A stretch of 64,000 bases of DNA from Polyangia bacterium. Lineage in GTDB: Bacteria; Myxococcota_A; Polyangia; Nannocystales; Nannocystaceae. Position numbers and translations under genes: made by a program. Of the stretch, positions 35,101 through 42,091 are shown in pieces (position 1 is the stretch's first letter; each line of letters begins with the position of its first letter). The notes below the pieces were generated by a model. That model was not told the DNA's origin. It saw only the letters and a list, made by a program, of their open reading frames with translations, and ran no database searches. The stretch covers positions 62,001-126,000 of the forward strand of contig JAUIKS010000004.1 of NCBI GenBank assembly GCA_030430565.1. Reading direction: 5' to 3'.

Positions 35101-36863
35101 ACAGCGCGGCGCTCAGCTTCGGGGTGGGGGGCGCGCTCGCGGTCGCGCGGGGCGGCGCGCTCGAGCTGCTGCGGCCTGGTTCGGGCGCGCTCGAGATGAT
35201 CCGCGATAGCGTCTACCCGGCGCCGGGGAGCCTCACGGTCAACAGCGCGCGCGGACGAGCGCTGAGCCTCGGCGCGCACGGAGACGCGCTGATGCTCGAG
35301 GATCACGCCTTCGCGCTCCTGGGCTCGACGCGATCCTTCGACGTGCACGCGGCGGCGGTGCACCGCAGCGGCGAGCGCTGGGCCGTCGTCGATCAGCGCG
35401 GCGCGCTCACGCTGGTGGTGCGGGGCGCTCGAGATCCCGCGGAGACGCGTCGCGCCCGGCTCCCTGATCCCGGGGGGACGCTCTCGACGCTGCGGTTCAG
35501 CGCCGACGGCTCGCGGATCGCCGCGGGCGCGGAGGACGGGCGCGTCATGATCTGGAGCGGGCTCGACGCGCTCGCGGCCGAGCTCCAAGCGGGCGTTGGG
35601 AACATTAATAATGGGACAGTTGATCGAGGCGCCGCGGGCGTCGAGCTGCTGACGCTCGGTCGTCACGACGCGCCGATCTCGGCGCTCGCGTTTGACGGGG
35701 CCGGGGCGCGGCTCGTCTCCGCCTCGCTGGACGCGAGCGCGCGGCTCTGGTCGACGGCGGGGGCGCCCCCTAGGCGACGGCGGCTCGGCGCGCTAGCGAG
35801 CCTGCGCGCGCCGGATCACCGCCACTACTGCGTCTCGCGCTCCCCGATCGCGGTCACCGAGCCGCTGCGCGCGCCCGGGCTCCGCTTCAGCCGCGACGGC
35901 GCCCACCTCATCGCCGTCGGCCCGCACCGCAACGTCACCGTGTGGCCGGTCGCGCGCGGCGAGCTCGAGGCGCGCTCGCGCGTGCTCGGCCCCGAGGACA
36001 GCAACGACCACTGCGTGCCGAGCCGCTACGACGGCGATCGGGTCGCGCGCGTCGAGCTTCACCCCGGGGGGAACCACATGCTCGTGCGGACACGTCACGG
36101 CGAGCTCGTCGAGTTCGAGATCCGCGGGCACGGTGACAGCGACGCCCACCGCTACAACAGCGCCGCCGAGCTCGACGAGCTGATGCGCGGCAAGCTCGGC
36201 CCCCGGTTCACCCCGCGCGTGCTCGCGGCCGGCTACACGCGGGACGGCGAGGGCGTTGTGCGCTTGCAGGCCGACGGGGCGCTGACGCGGTGGCCGCGGG
36301 GTGGGGGCGCGGAGGAGCTCGTCGCGAAGATCCAGCTCGGGCCCCCGGGGGCGCGGACGTGGCCGCTGCCGCCGCGCGAGGGGGAGCCGGCGCCGACGCG
36401 CGCGCGCATGGCTCCGGGCGCCGCGAGCCTGCTGGTGGCCGACGGCGAGGGGGCGCGCGTGCTCGCGGTCGGCGCCGGCGGCTGGTCCGCCGCGATCGAG
36501 GGCGCGATCGCGATCGATGGTCAAGATGACCTTCACGCCATGTTCTCACGGGCTGGCGAGGCGCTGCTGGCCTACCGCGACGCCCCGGCGCCCGCGTTCG
36601 TCGTCGCGCGGGCCGACCGCGTCGTCGGCGCCCCCTCGCCCCTCGGCGCGCCTCCGGACGCGCTCGCGCTCTCCCCCGACGGGCGCGCGCTCGCGGCCTG
36701 TAACAGCCTCGGCGAGCTCGTGATCGGCCGGGTCGGCGAGGACGGAGAGCTGTCGCTGACCCGGCGGAGCGCCCACGGAGCGCCCGTGGCGTCGCTGCGG
36801 TTCGCTGGCTCTGGACGCTGGCTCGCGGCCGGGAGCGCGAGCGGAGCGCTGCGCCTGTGGTAG
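32190..36863 (+). CDS. Caspase-like protease, nSTAND NTPase and WD40 propeller fusion; likely prematurely stopped
   Basis: A 1557-residue protein. Residues 5-260 form a caspase (C14) domain: FVIGVDAY strand, catalytic His84 in YFAGHG and Cys135 or Cys136 in LDCCFAG. From about 288 an nSTAND1-type NTPase follows (NPWRGLDSYGPEDAALFFGR, Walker A GASGTGKSS at 337-345, Walker B VVAVIDQLEE). A membrane helix lies at about 717-740 (VTVVSAVIVTLAALAFASWR), then a short coiled coil and WD40 repeats to the end (AAGAEDGRVMIWSG, VSASLDASARLW, AAGSASGALRLW). The stop at 36861-36863 falls directly after a WD40 Trp, and the same frame continues for 96 plausible residues. Such effector-STAND-WD40 proteins are proposed death or conflict effectors in multicellular bacteria. 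An AT-rich patch at about 35600-35625 interrupts the otherwise uniform composition. GTG start. Confidence 0.9.
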   Translation: MPGFRKSFAFVIGVDAYAGGVAPLSTAVVDVRAVGRELARAHGYELHERLDQAATRAGLQELLGERLPQLVGPEDRALIYFAGHGVALDGEGTPQGYLIPQDARADAPETWLAMGWVHETLAALPCRHLLLVLDCCFAGAFRWSNTRSFIPRRRTMHRASYRRFQDGRAWQVLTSSAHDQRALDVLSGMTIGARRAERGHSPFAAAMLDALRGGADRPGPSGRCDGVITATELYAHVRDVVEVATVERGGLQTPGLWSLPKHGRGEFLFRVPERALELEEDPALDEAANPWRGLDSYGPEDAALFFGRATVVRALRERVERAPGGGGEGSPLVLVVGASGTGKSSVVKAGLVPLLRAGADAGAGAVRIVGPARPGARPLELLTMVDAALAEATPGRRVVAVIDQLEECFTMCRDPQARAAFFAGLERALVEHEARLLVIATTRADFEPQLRATAIGARIERARFVIPALTPEELREVIEGPAEARALFFEPPSLVDALVHEVAGTPGALPLLSFALAELYRVSIARGDGDRTLREREHQAMGGVVGALRSRADALLEASTPAVQATIRALMLRMVAGEGGDLARRRVELRELDFEDPEENARVSEALERMTSARLLVRGAGVRGGARELVEPAHDALVRAWGRVHAWLDEHGERLALQRACWRQATFWHDGGRPRARLWHDDPRLPQLLALQRELAGGVNRIEGAFLRASAARQRWRARVTVTVVSAVIVTLAALAFASWRLYLGEREQERRARAEAVAARRAEAASRDAARVTLASSRDDATVAAALLREVESPSTTRGWRSAALAVLAEPIALAVLEPADARDPAPLVAAALSSDGARVVTRTSSGRCALWRPPQPEPTIFACPLVQDDRAGALPSRALMFTPDGDAVVAAHPGGLRWWPLASMTPIDALHGAQDGAAPGPMIDLAFAQDGARAAALFADGSVSLWSLSGAAPPQLVWRAGPTAGARGDSAALSFGVGGALAVARGGALELLRPGSGALEMIRDSVYPAPGSLTVNSARGRALSLGAHGDALMLEDHAFALLGSTRSFDVHAAAVHRSGERWAVVDQRGALTLVVRGARDPAETRRARLPDPGGTLSTLRFSADGSRIAAGAEDGRVMIWSGLDALAAELQAGVGNINNGTVDRGAAGVELLTLGRHDAPISALAFDGAGARLVSASLDASARLWSTAGAPPRRRRLGALASLRAPDHRHYCVSRSPIAVTEPLRAPGLRFSRDGAHLIAVGPHRNVTVWPVARGELEARSRVLGPEDSNDHCVPSRYDGDRVARVELHPGGNHMLVRTRHGELVEFEIRGHGDSDAHRYNSAAELDELMRGKLGPRFTPRVLAAGYTRDGEGVVRLQADGALTRWPRGGGAEELVAKIQLGPPGARTWPLPPREGEPAPTRARMAPGAASLLVADGEGARVLAVGAGGWSAAIEGAIAIDGQDDLHAMFSRAGEALLAYRDAPAPAFVVARADRVVGAPSPLGAPPDALALSPDGRALAACNSLGELVIGRVGEDGELSLTRRSAHGAPVASLRFAGSGRWLAAGSASGALRLW

Positions 36864-37154
36864 CTCGACGAGCTCGAGCGCGCGCCCGTCGAGCTACCCA
36901 GCGTCGAGGGCGGCGTGACCGGGATCGCGTTCAGCCCTGGCGACGGATCGCTGGCCGCGGTCTTTGGACCCGAGGGACAGGTCGTCGTCACGCCGCTGCG
37001 GGTCGACGACGACGCGATCGCGTCGGCGCTGTGGCGCGCGACCGGCTGGTGCCCCTCGACGCGCGCGCGCCTCGAGCTGCTGCCGAGCGACGCCTCGCGG
37101 GCGCGCGAGGAGCTCGCGCGATGTCGCGCGCGCGTGGTCGAGTCGCGCCGCTGA
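36864..37154 (+). pseudogene. In-frame continuation of the caspase-WD40 gene beyond an amber stop
   Basis: Reading on in the same frame after TAG gives LDELERAPVELPSVEGGVTG, then a further WD40-like unit (IAFSPGDGSLAAVFGPEGQV) and a helical tail LWRATGWCPSTRARLELLP ... ARCRARVVESRR, ending at TGA 37152-37154. An ALWRAT-x-C...LL...A-x-x-x-ARC tail is typical of STAND/WD40 proteins. So the TAG most likely truncates the last blade and tail. A GAG-to-TAG change would explain it; readthrough or sequence error are alternatives. Confidence 0.65.
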
Positions 37155-37205
37155 CCCCATGGCGCGCGCGGCGGCAACTCACGGCGCCGGCCGCCGCGCG
37201 CGGGC

Positions 37206-37211
37206 TACCAT
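37206..37211 (+). promoter_or_regulatory. Putative -10 (TACCAT) upstream of the small protein gene
   Basis: GGGCTACCATG lies about 110 bases before the ATG at 37320. It matches the TAYNNT elements seen at other starts, but here a leader with a Shine-Dalgarno would separate it from the gene. Confidence 0.25.
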
Positions 37212-37319
37212 GCCGTCGCGGGTCGCTGAGCGACGTGTCTCTCGGCCCGCGCATCGACTTCGACGCGTCGCGCGGGCGCGAGGCGACCACGCGCGGCGGC
37301 CCCACTCGAGAGGAGCGAC

Positions 37320-37556
37320 ATGGCCACGCACTCGTTCACGATCACCGCGTACGATCCGAAGTCCCGCACGGGGACGCTGCTCGCCGGCGACGGCTCCAAG
37401 CGGAGCTTCGACCTCCGCGAGCTCGCGCTCGCGGGGCTCACCGAGCGCGACCTGAAGATCGGCGCGCCGGTCACCGCGACCATCTCGGGCGGCGGCGTCG
37501 TCGGCTTGACCGCGCGCGACCACAAGTTGATCTCGGGCGGCGGCGTCGGCTGCTAG
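37320..37556 (+). CDS. Small conserved protein, possibly OB-fold
   Basis: A 78-residue cytoplasmic protein of unknown function. The sequence MATHSFTITAYDPKSRTGTL followed by LLAGDGSKRSFDLRELA and IGAPVTATISGGGVVGLTAR alternates short strands and turns, as in small beta-barrel (cold-shock/OB-like) proteins; that is only a pattern impression, and the RNA-binding aromatic motifs of true cold-shock proteins are absent. It ends GGGVGC. The start is well supported: GAGAGGAG ends six bases before the ATG. Confidence 0.75.
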   Translation: MATHSFTITAYDPKSRTGTLLAGDGSKRSFDLRELALAGLTERDLKIGAPVTATISGGGVVGLTARDHKLISGGGVGC

Positions 37557-37560
37557 CGCG

Positions 37561-38835
37561 CTACAGCTGCGCGCGGACGTGCTCGACGATCAGCTCGGCG
37601 ACGTGCTCGCCCATCAGCGAGAGCACCATCTCCCAGGCGCCGCCGGCCTCGCGGTAGGCCTGGGCGGCGTCGAAGATCTCGGCGAGGTCGCGCGCGCTGG
37701 GGACCAGCGGCGAGCCCCACGCGATCGCGACCGCGGGCTCGACGGGGCCGAGCTCGGCGAGCGCCTCGTCCACGCTGGGGCGGCACCCCGAGCGGCGCGT
37801 GAACGCGGCGGTGCAGCGGCTCGCCTGCAGCTGCGCGTCGACGGCCGCCGCGAGCTCGCGCGCGGCGGCGCCGTAGGTCGCCCCCTCCGCGCCCGCTGGC
37901 GCGGCGCACAGCAGCACGCGCGAGGCTCGCTCGCCGTCGAGCTTGTACGCGCGCAGCTGCGCGGCGACGTGGCGGGCGACCCGCTCGCGCGCGATCGCCT
38001 GGGGCAGCCGTCGCAGCGGCACGCCGGGCATGCGCCGCGCGAGCTTGTCCGCGAGCTCGGCGAGCACGAGGGGCGGGCGACGCTCGGGGAGCGGGCGCAG
38101 GGTCACGGCGACGAGCTCATCGACGTCCGTCTTGAGCATCGCGTCGATCGCCGCGTCCACGGTGTGGCGCTCTCCGCCGCGCAGCGCGACCGCGATCTGG
38201 ACGAAGTCCCCCTCGAGCTGGCGGCGCACGCGGTGCGCGAGCGATCCGCCCATGCGGTCGGGGCACAGCGCGAAGGAGTGCTGCGGCGCGTCGGGTGGCG
38301 CGTCCGCGTCGACCGAGCGCTCGTGCAGCAGCAGCAGCCCGCGCGTGCGCCCGCGCGCGCGCACCTCGGCGGCGGTCAGGCGCACGCCGAGCGCCGCGGG
38401 GTAGCCGAGCTCCTCGTAGCCGTCGACCGGGAGATCGCCGCGCTCGCGCCGGCCGGAGAGCGGGTGGCCGTCGAAGCGCAGCCGGAAGGGGAACTCAATG
38501 TATGGCCACTCGGACATGTCCTTGAGCTTCCAGACGATGTCGCAGCGGATCCGAAACGGCCCGCGCTCGACGCGGCAGCGCGCGACCCGGGGCGGCAGCG
38601 TGAGCTCGAGCGCGTCGGTGTACGCGTTGTGGACCGCGCGCGCGTCGATCTCGAGCCGCCAGCGCTCCTCGCCCTCGCGCCGCCAGCGGTACGGGGCGCG
38701 CATCAGGTAGTGCAGCCGCTGGCTGCCGCCGCGGCAGAACTCGAGCGCGCCCGCCTCGGGGTCAAGGCTGAGCCGCTCGATGTAGTCGTACAGCGAGGGG
38801 AAGAAGCTGATCTCGGTGAGCTTCGCTATGTCCAC
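37561..38835 (-). CDS. Conserved hypothetical protein
   Basis: A 424-residue soluble protein with no recognised family. It begins VDIAKLTEISFFPSLYDYIE, contains a beta-rich, Arg-rich middle (ERWRLEIDARAVHNAYTDAL, RCDIVWKLKDMSEWPYIEFP), and has a C-terminal helical part ending MGEHVAELIVEHVRAQL. The GTG start at 38835 overlaps the end of the upstream gene by 10 bp, so the two are translationally coupled; a much longer open frame upstream is ruled out because it would run antisense-like, Arg-rich sequence over the neighbour. No signal peptide or membrane segment. Confidence 0.7.
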   Translation of the reverse strand: MDIAKLTEISFFPSLYDYIERLSLDPEAGALEFCRGGSQRLHYLMRAPYRWRREGEERWRLEIDARAVHNAYTDALELTLPPRVARCRVERGPFRIRCDIVWKLKDMSEWPYIEFPFRLRFDGHPLSGRRERGDLPVDGYEELGYPAALGVRLTAAEVRARGRTRGLLLLHERSVDADAPPDAPQHSFALCPDRMGGSLAHRVRRQLEGDFVQIAVALRGGERHTVDAAIDAMLKTDVDELVAVTLRPLPERRPPLVLAELADKLARRMPGVPLRRLPQAIARERVARHVAAQLRAYKLDGERASRVLLCAAPAGAEGATYGAAARELAAAVDAQLQASRCTAAFTRRSGCRPSVDEALAELGPVEPAVAIAWGSPLVPSARDLAEIFDAAQAYREAGGAWEMVLSLMGEHVAELIVEHVRAQL

Positions 38836-39818
38836 AGGTCTCGCGCGGGCGGCGGTGGGAGGAGTCCCTCGGGCGAGGAGTCGAAGCGCCAGCGTCGCTC
38901 GCCGCGGCGGCTCGGCGGCCCCAGGGTGATCGTCGAGCCGTCGGTCCGCTCGAGCGCGTACCAGCGCTCGAGGCAGCCCTCGGGGTAGCGACCGACGAGC
39001 TCGACGGCCTCGTCGAGCGCGAGCCGGCCGCGGTCGCGGAGCTGCACGACCTCGCCGCCGCGCAGCTCGATGTTGGTCGTCCGGTGACTCACGTAGCGCA
39101 CCGTACCGCATGCCCGTTTCGACATGTCTGGACTCGGTCCGCGGCGCGGCAGCGTCAGCGTCGCGCCCGGCTGCAGCGCGCGCAGGAGCGCGGCGTCGAG
39201 CCACACGGTGTTGTCCTTGTCGATCGAGAGGAACACGGTGTCGATGGCCTCGGCGTAGCACCACGACAGCCGCGTGTAGGTCGTGTTTCGCAGCAGCGCG
39301 CACACGCTGGGGGCGTCCGCGCGCACGAGCTCGATCACCGTGTTCACCCACTGGTCGGGCGCGCCCGAGTAGTCCTCGCTCGTGACGTCGGTGGGGTAGC
39401 GGTGCAGGCAGCAGCCCGCGCCGATGGCCAGCAGCGCGCCGGTGTGCCCCGACAGCGGGGACAGCGGGCGGCCGCCGAAGTCATCGCGCTCGAGGCCGCC
39501 GCGGGTGGCCCGGAGCCAGCGCTTGACCCCGGCGCCGCGGGGGACCTTGCGGCTGCCGAAGAACAGCGTGTCGCCGGACAAGCAGTACGGGCGGCTGCGG
39601 CTCGGCGTACGCCCCTCGGCCTTCAGCTGCTCCCACGCGCGCGCGCGTCGATCATCGGCCTCGCGGGTGAGCTCGCGCGAGGAGCTCGGCGGCTCCCGCG
39701 GCGCGCCGTCGAGATCGTACCAGCGCCGCTGGTTACGCCACGGGATGCAGACCGCGTCGTCGCTGTAGGCGACCGGCAGACCGCTGGAGAGGGGGGCGAA
39801 TCGGATGTCGCGTCGCAC
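38826..39818 (-). CDS. Conserved hypothetical protein
   Basis: A 330-residue soluble protein of unknown function, coupled to the gene downstream. Notable strings are FAPLSSGLPVAYSDDAVCIP, WYDLDGAPREPP, LSGDTLFFGSRKVPRGAGVK, and a well-ordered region WVNTVIELVRADAPSVCALL with SWCYAEAIDTVFLSIDKDNT. The GTG at 39818 is chosen; the frame is open to 40100 but that part is a recognisable piece of another gene (an acylase). Probably cytoplasmic. Confidence 0.65.
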   Translation of the reverse strand: MRRDIRFAPLSSGLPVAYSDDAVCIPWRNQRRWYDLDGAPREPPSSSRELTREADDRRARAWEQLKAEGRTPSRSRPYCLSGDTLFFGSRKVPRGAGVKRWLRATRGGLERDDFGGRPLSPLSGHTGALLAIGAGCCLHRYPTDVTSEDYSGAPDQWVNTVIELVRADAPSVCALLRNTTYTRLSWCYAEAIDTVFLSIDKDNTVWLDAALLRALQPGATLTLPRRGPSPDMSKRACGTVRYVSHRTTNIELRGGEVVQLRDRGRLALDEAVELVGRYPEGCLERWYALERTDGSTITLGPPSRRGERRWRFDSSPEGLLPPPPARDLWT

Positions 39819-39860
39819 GGGCGGCGAGTGTATCCGCGCGCGCGTCGGTCGTCGCGGGGA

Positions 39861-40127
39861 TGTTCGCGTCGACTCGAGCTCCTCGCCAGGGCGGTAGCGC
39901 CGCGCGAGCTGCCCCTCCAGCTCCGCCGCGTGAACCGGGGTCGAGCGAGCGCGCTCCTCGGCGAACAGCGAGGTCTGGTCGGCGTAGTGGGGCGAGTCGT
40001 GATCCAGCGTCGCGCTGCCGAAGGAGTGGACCGCGCGCGACGTGACGCGGCCGGCCGCGTCACGCTCGACGAACATGATGTAGCTGTCGCCCGTCGTCAC
40101 CGCGCGCTTCAGCGAGTCCTCGCAAGT
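39861..40127 (-). pseudogene. C-terminal remnant of a penicillin/AHL acylase gene
   Basis: The frame reads EDSLKRAVTTGDSYIMFVER, then RAVHSFGSATLDHDSPHYAD and QTSLFAEE, ending ARRYRPGEELEST. G-D-S-Y-I-M-x-V-E, HxFGSAT and SPHYADQ are the typical C-terminal motifs of Ntn-hydrolase penicillin amidases and acylhomoserine-lactone acylases, which are 700-800 residues long. Only about 89 residues remain, wedged between two hypothetical genes, and the catalytic N-terminal Ser of the beta chain is absent. The fragment still has no stop, so it runs open into the next gene. Confidence 0.65.
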
Positions 40128-40157
40128 CGACCTCGGGCGCCATGGTCGTGATGATCG

Positions 40158-40673
40158 CTAGCGCGGCCTCGCCAGCGCCCGCTCGAGGGCGTCCAGCACG
40201 GTCTCCGCCGAGGTGTCCTCGAGGTCACCGTGGTCGGTGTACTCGCCGCCCTGGTCCCACTCGAGCAGCACCGGGTGCGAGTTCCCGAGCGCGTCGTCGA
40301 TGCGCCCGACCGTGAAGTAGCGGGCGAAGGCCCGCTGCCCGGCGCCCCCGTCGACGAAGCGCGCGGTCGGGATCGCGTAGTAGGCCTCGCCGGTGCGCCG
40401 CGGCGCCGGCAGCTTGATCAGCACGACGAAGGCGTCGCCCTCGAGCGCCTCGTACTCGATCGTGACGTCGAGGAAGGCGGCGCGATCCTGCGGCTCGCAC
40501 TCCTTGCCGATCAGCGCCCACGCGCCCTCGAGGAACTCGTGCGCGTCCGGGCGCCCGAGGATGTTCATGATCTCGGGCGGGTTCTGAAAGAACAGGTGCG
40601 GGACGCCGCGGTGGGCAAATAGGTAGGGCTGCACGCGGGCGCGCGGTCCAGAGGGGGGCGGGGGCGCAGGCAC
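40158..40673 (-). CDS. Conserved hypothetical protein
   Basis: A 171-residue cytoplasmic protein. Visible segments are QPYLFAHRGVPHLFFQNPPE, RPDAHEFLEGAWALIGKECE, FLDVTIEYEALEGDAFVVLI and HPVLLEWDQGGEYTDHGDLE. No signal peptide, membrane helix or known motif. It is separated from the acylase remnant by 30 bp and from the cyclase gene by 35 bp on the same strand. Confidence 0.75.
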   Translation of the reverse strand: MPAPPPPSGPRARVQPYLFAHRGVPHLFFQNPPEIMNILGRPDAHEFLEGAWALIGKECEPQDRAAFLDVTIEYEALEGDAFVVLIKLPAPRRTGEAYYAIPTARFVDGGAGQRAFARYFTVGRIDDALGNSHPVLLEWDQGGEYTDHGDLEDTSAETVLDALERALARPR

Positions 40674-40708
40674 GGCTGAATGTCACCACGGGCGGGCGGG
40701 GCTGGCAA

Positions 40709-42091
40709 TCAGAGCTTCGGGACCTCGTAGATGCCCGACCAGCCGGGAGGCGCTCCCTCGCCGAGGAAGTGCTGCGCGCGGCGAAACAGCCGCCGGGCGA
40801 CGCGGTCTTTGGGGTTGCTCTCGAGCAGCGCGCCGAGGCCGGCGCGGGCCTCGGAGAAGTCGCTGTTCTCGTAGGCCGCGAGCGCGTCCTCGAACAGCGA
40901 ACGGGTCGCGCGCTTGAGCCCGCGCTGCTCGGCGTCGTCGCTCGAGAACAGCTCGTGGATGTCCATGGGGTCGTTGCCCGAGTCGAAGCGGACCTTGGCG
41001 ATCTTGCGGGTCTCGCCGCGGACCTTGTCGTCGAGCGCCCGGAACATCGGATCGCTGAGCAGGGTGTCGACCGCGAAGCGCTTCGTGAGCCGCTCGAGCA
41101 GCGCCGTGCAGTCGACGACGTCGGAGATCACGGTGCACTCCATGCGCTCGCCCTCGCCGATGGTGCCGAGCAGCATCGAGCCGCGGTGCAGGCCGATGCC
41201 GACGCGCAGCTTGCCGGGGCGCCCCTCGAACAGCCCGCCCTGCTCGAGGTCGAAGCCGAGCAGCGCCTCGTGGATCTGGTTGGCCGCGTTGACCGCGTCG
41301 ACCGGCGCGTAGGGGAACAGCGCCATGACGGAGTCGCCGACGTACTTGTCGACGAAGCCCTTGTGCTCGCGGATCGCCGGCGCGACGTGGTGCATGTAGC
41401 GGTTGAGGAAGCGCAGGCGCGCCTCGGGTCGCAGCGCCTCGGTCTTGCGGGTGAAGCCGCGGATGCCGACGAACATCAGCGTGGCGACGGTCTCGACCTG
41501 GTCGCCGAGGCGGATGTCGTTGATGCTCTTGCGCCCGAGCATCTCGAGGAACTCGGAGGGCACGAAGCGGCTGTACGAGCGGTTGAGCTTGCGCAGGCGC
41601 GCGTTGGCCTCGGCGAGGTCGACGGTCCGCTCGGTGATGCGCTGCTCGAGGTAGGCGTTGCTGCGCTCGAGCTTGACGTTGGCCGCCTTGACCGCGCGCT
41701 GGAGGTTGCGCATGTGCACGTGGGTGGCGACGCGGATCGAGACCTCTTTCTGCTGGAAGGGCTTGGTGATGTAGTCGACCGCGCCGAGCTCGAAGCCGCG
41801 GACCTTGTCGACGGTCTCGGAGAGCGCCGTCATGAAGATCACGGGGATGTCGCGGGTCTCCTCGCTGTCCTTGAGCCGGCGGCAGGTCTCGAAGCCGTCG
41901 ATGTCGGGCATCATGACGTCGAGCAGGATCACGTCGGGCTTGGCGAGCGCGGCCTGGTCGAGCGCGCTCTCGCCGTCGACCGCGACGAGGACCTTGAAGC
42001 CGTCGGAGCTCAGGGTCTCGAACAGGACCTCGAGGTTCGTGGGTGTGTCGTCGACGATCAGGACCACGCCGCCGCTGTTGTCGTCTGTCAT
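40709..42091 (-). CDS. Receiver domain fused to a degenerate class III cyclase domain
   Basis: A 460-residue response regulator. Residues 10-125 form a receiver (VILLDVMMPDIDGFE with the phospho-accepting Asp, KPF with the signalling Lys), followed by a coiled coil and, at about 200-360, a class III nucleotide cyclase fold. The usual F-A-D-I metal site reads FVGIRGFT (Gly209 for Asp). The second metal Asp is kept (Asp253 in KYVGDSVMALF, 44 residues on, as in true cyclases). The transition-state Asn and Arg positions are Asp327 and Leu331 in ISDVVDCTALLERL. The domain is probably non-catalytic or has another role. It overlaps the hybrid kinase gene by 4 bp and is its likely phosphorylation target. 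A helical C-terminal region follows the cyclase fold. Confidence 0.9.
   Translation of the reverse strand: MTDDNSGGVVLIVDDTPTNLEVLFETLSSDGFKVLVAVDGESALDQAALAKPDVILLDVMMPDIDGFETCRRLKDSEETRDIPVIFMTALSETVDKVRGFELGAVDYITKPFQQKEVSIRVATHVHMRNLQRAVKAANVKLERSNAYLEQRITERTVDLAEANARLRKLNRSYSRFVPSEFLEMLGRKSINDIRLGDQVETVATLMFVGIRGFTRKTEALRPEARLRFLNRYMHHVAPAIREHKGFVDKYVGDSVMALFPYAPVDAVNAANQIHEALLGFDLEQGGLFEGRPGKLRVGIGLHRGSMLLGTIGEGERMECTVISDVVDCTALLERLTKRFAVDTLLSDPMFRALDDKVRGETRKIAKVRFDSGNDPMDIHELFSSDDAEQRGLKRATRSLFEDALAAYENSDFSEARAGLGALLESNPKDRVARRLFRRAQHFLGEGAPPGWSGIYEVPKL

Noticed and set aside
32172-35666. 1164-residue minus-strand open frame over the caspase-like gene
   Set aside because: Its composition is the reverse-complement shadow of the recognisable plus-strand gene.
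36861-36863. TAG as pyrrolysine or general amber recoding
   Set aside because: TAG ends several intact genes in the window (glycerate kinase, hemC, the ECF gene at 17061), so it is an ordinary stop here.
38836-39351. N-terminal extension of the 37561-38835 protein
   Set aside because: The extension is Arg-rich, antisense-like sequence overlapping another gene; the protein-like part starts at the GTG at 38835.
40709-42091. Annotation as an active adenylate/guanylate cyclase
   Set aside because: The first metal Asp and the transition-state Asn and Arg are all replaced, so activity cannot be assumed.
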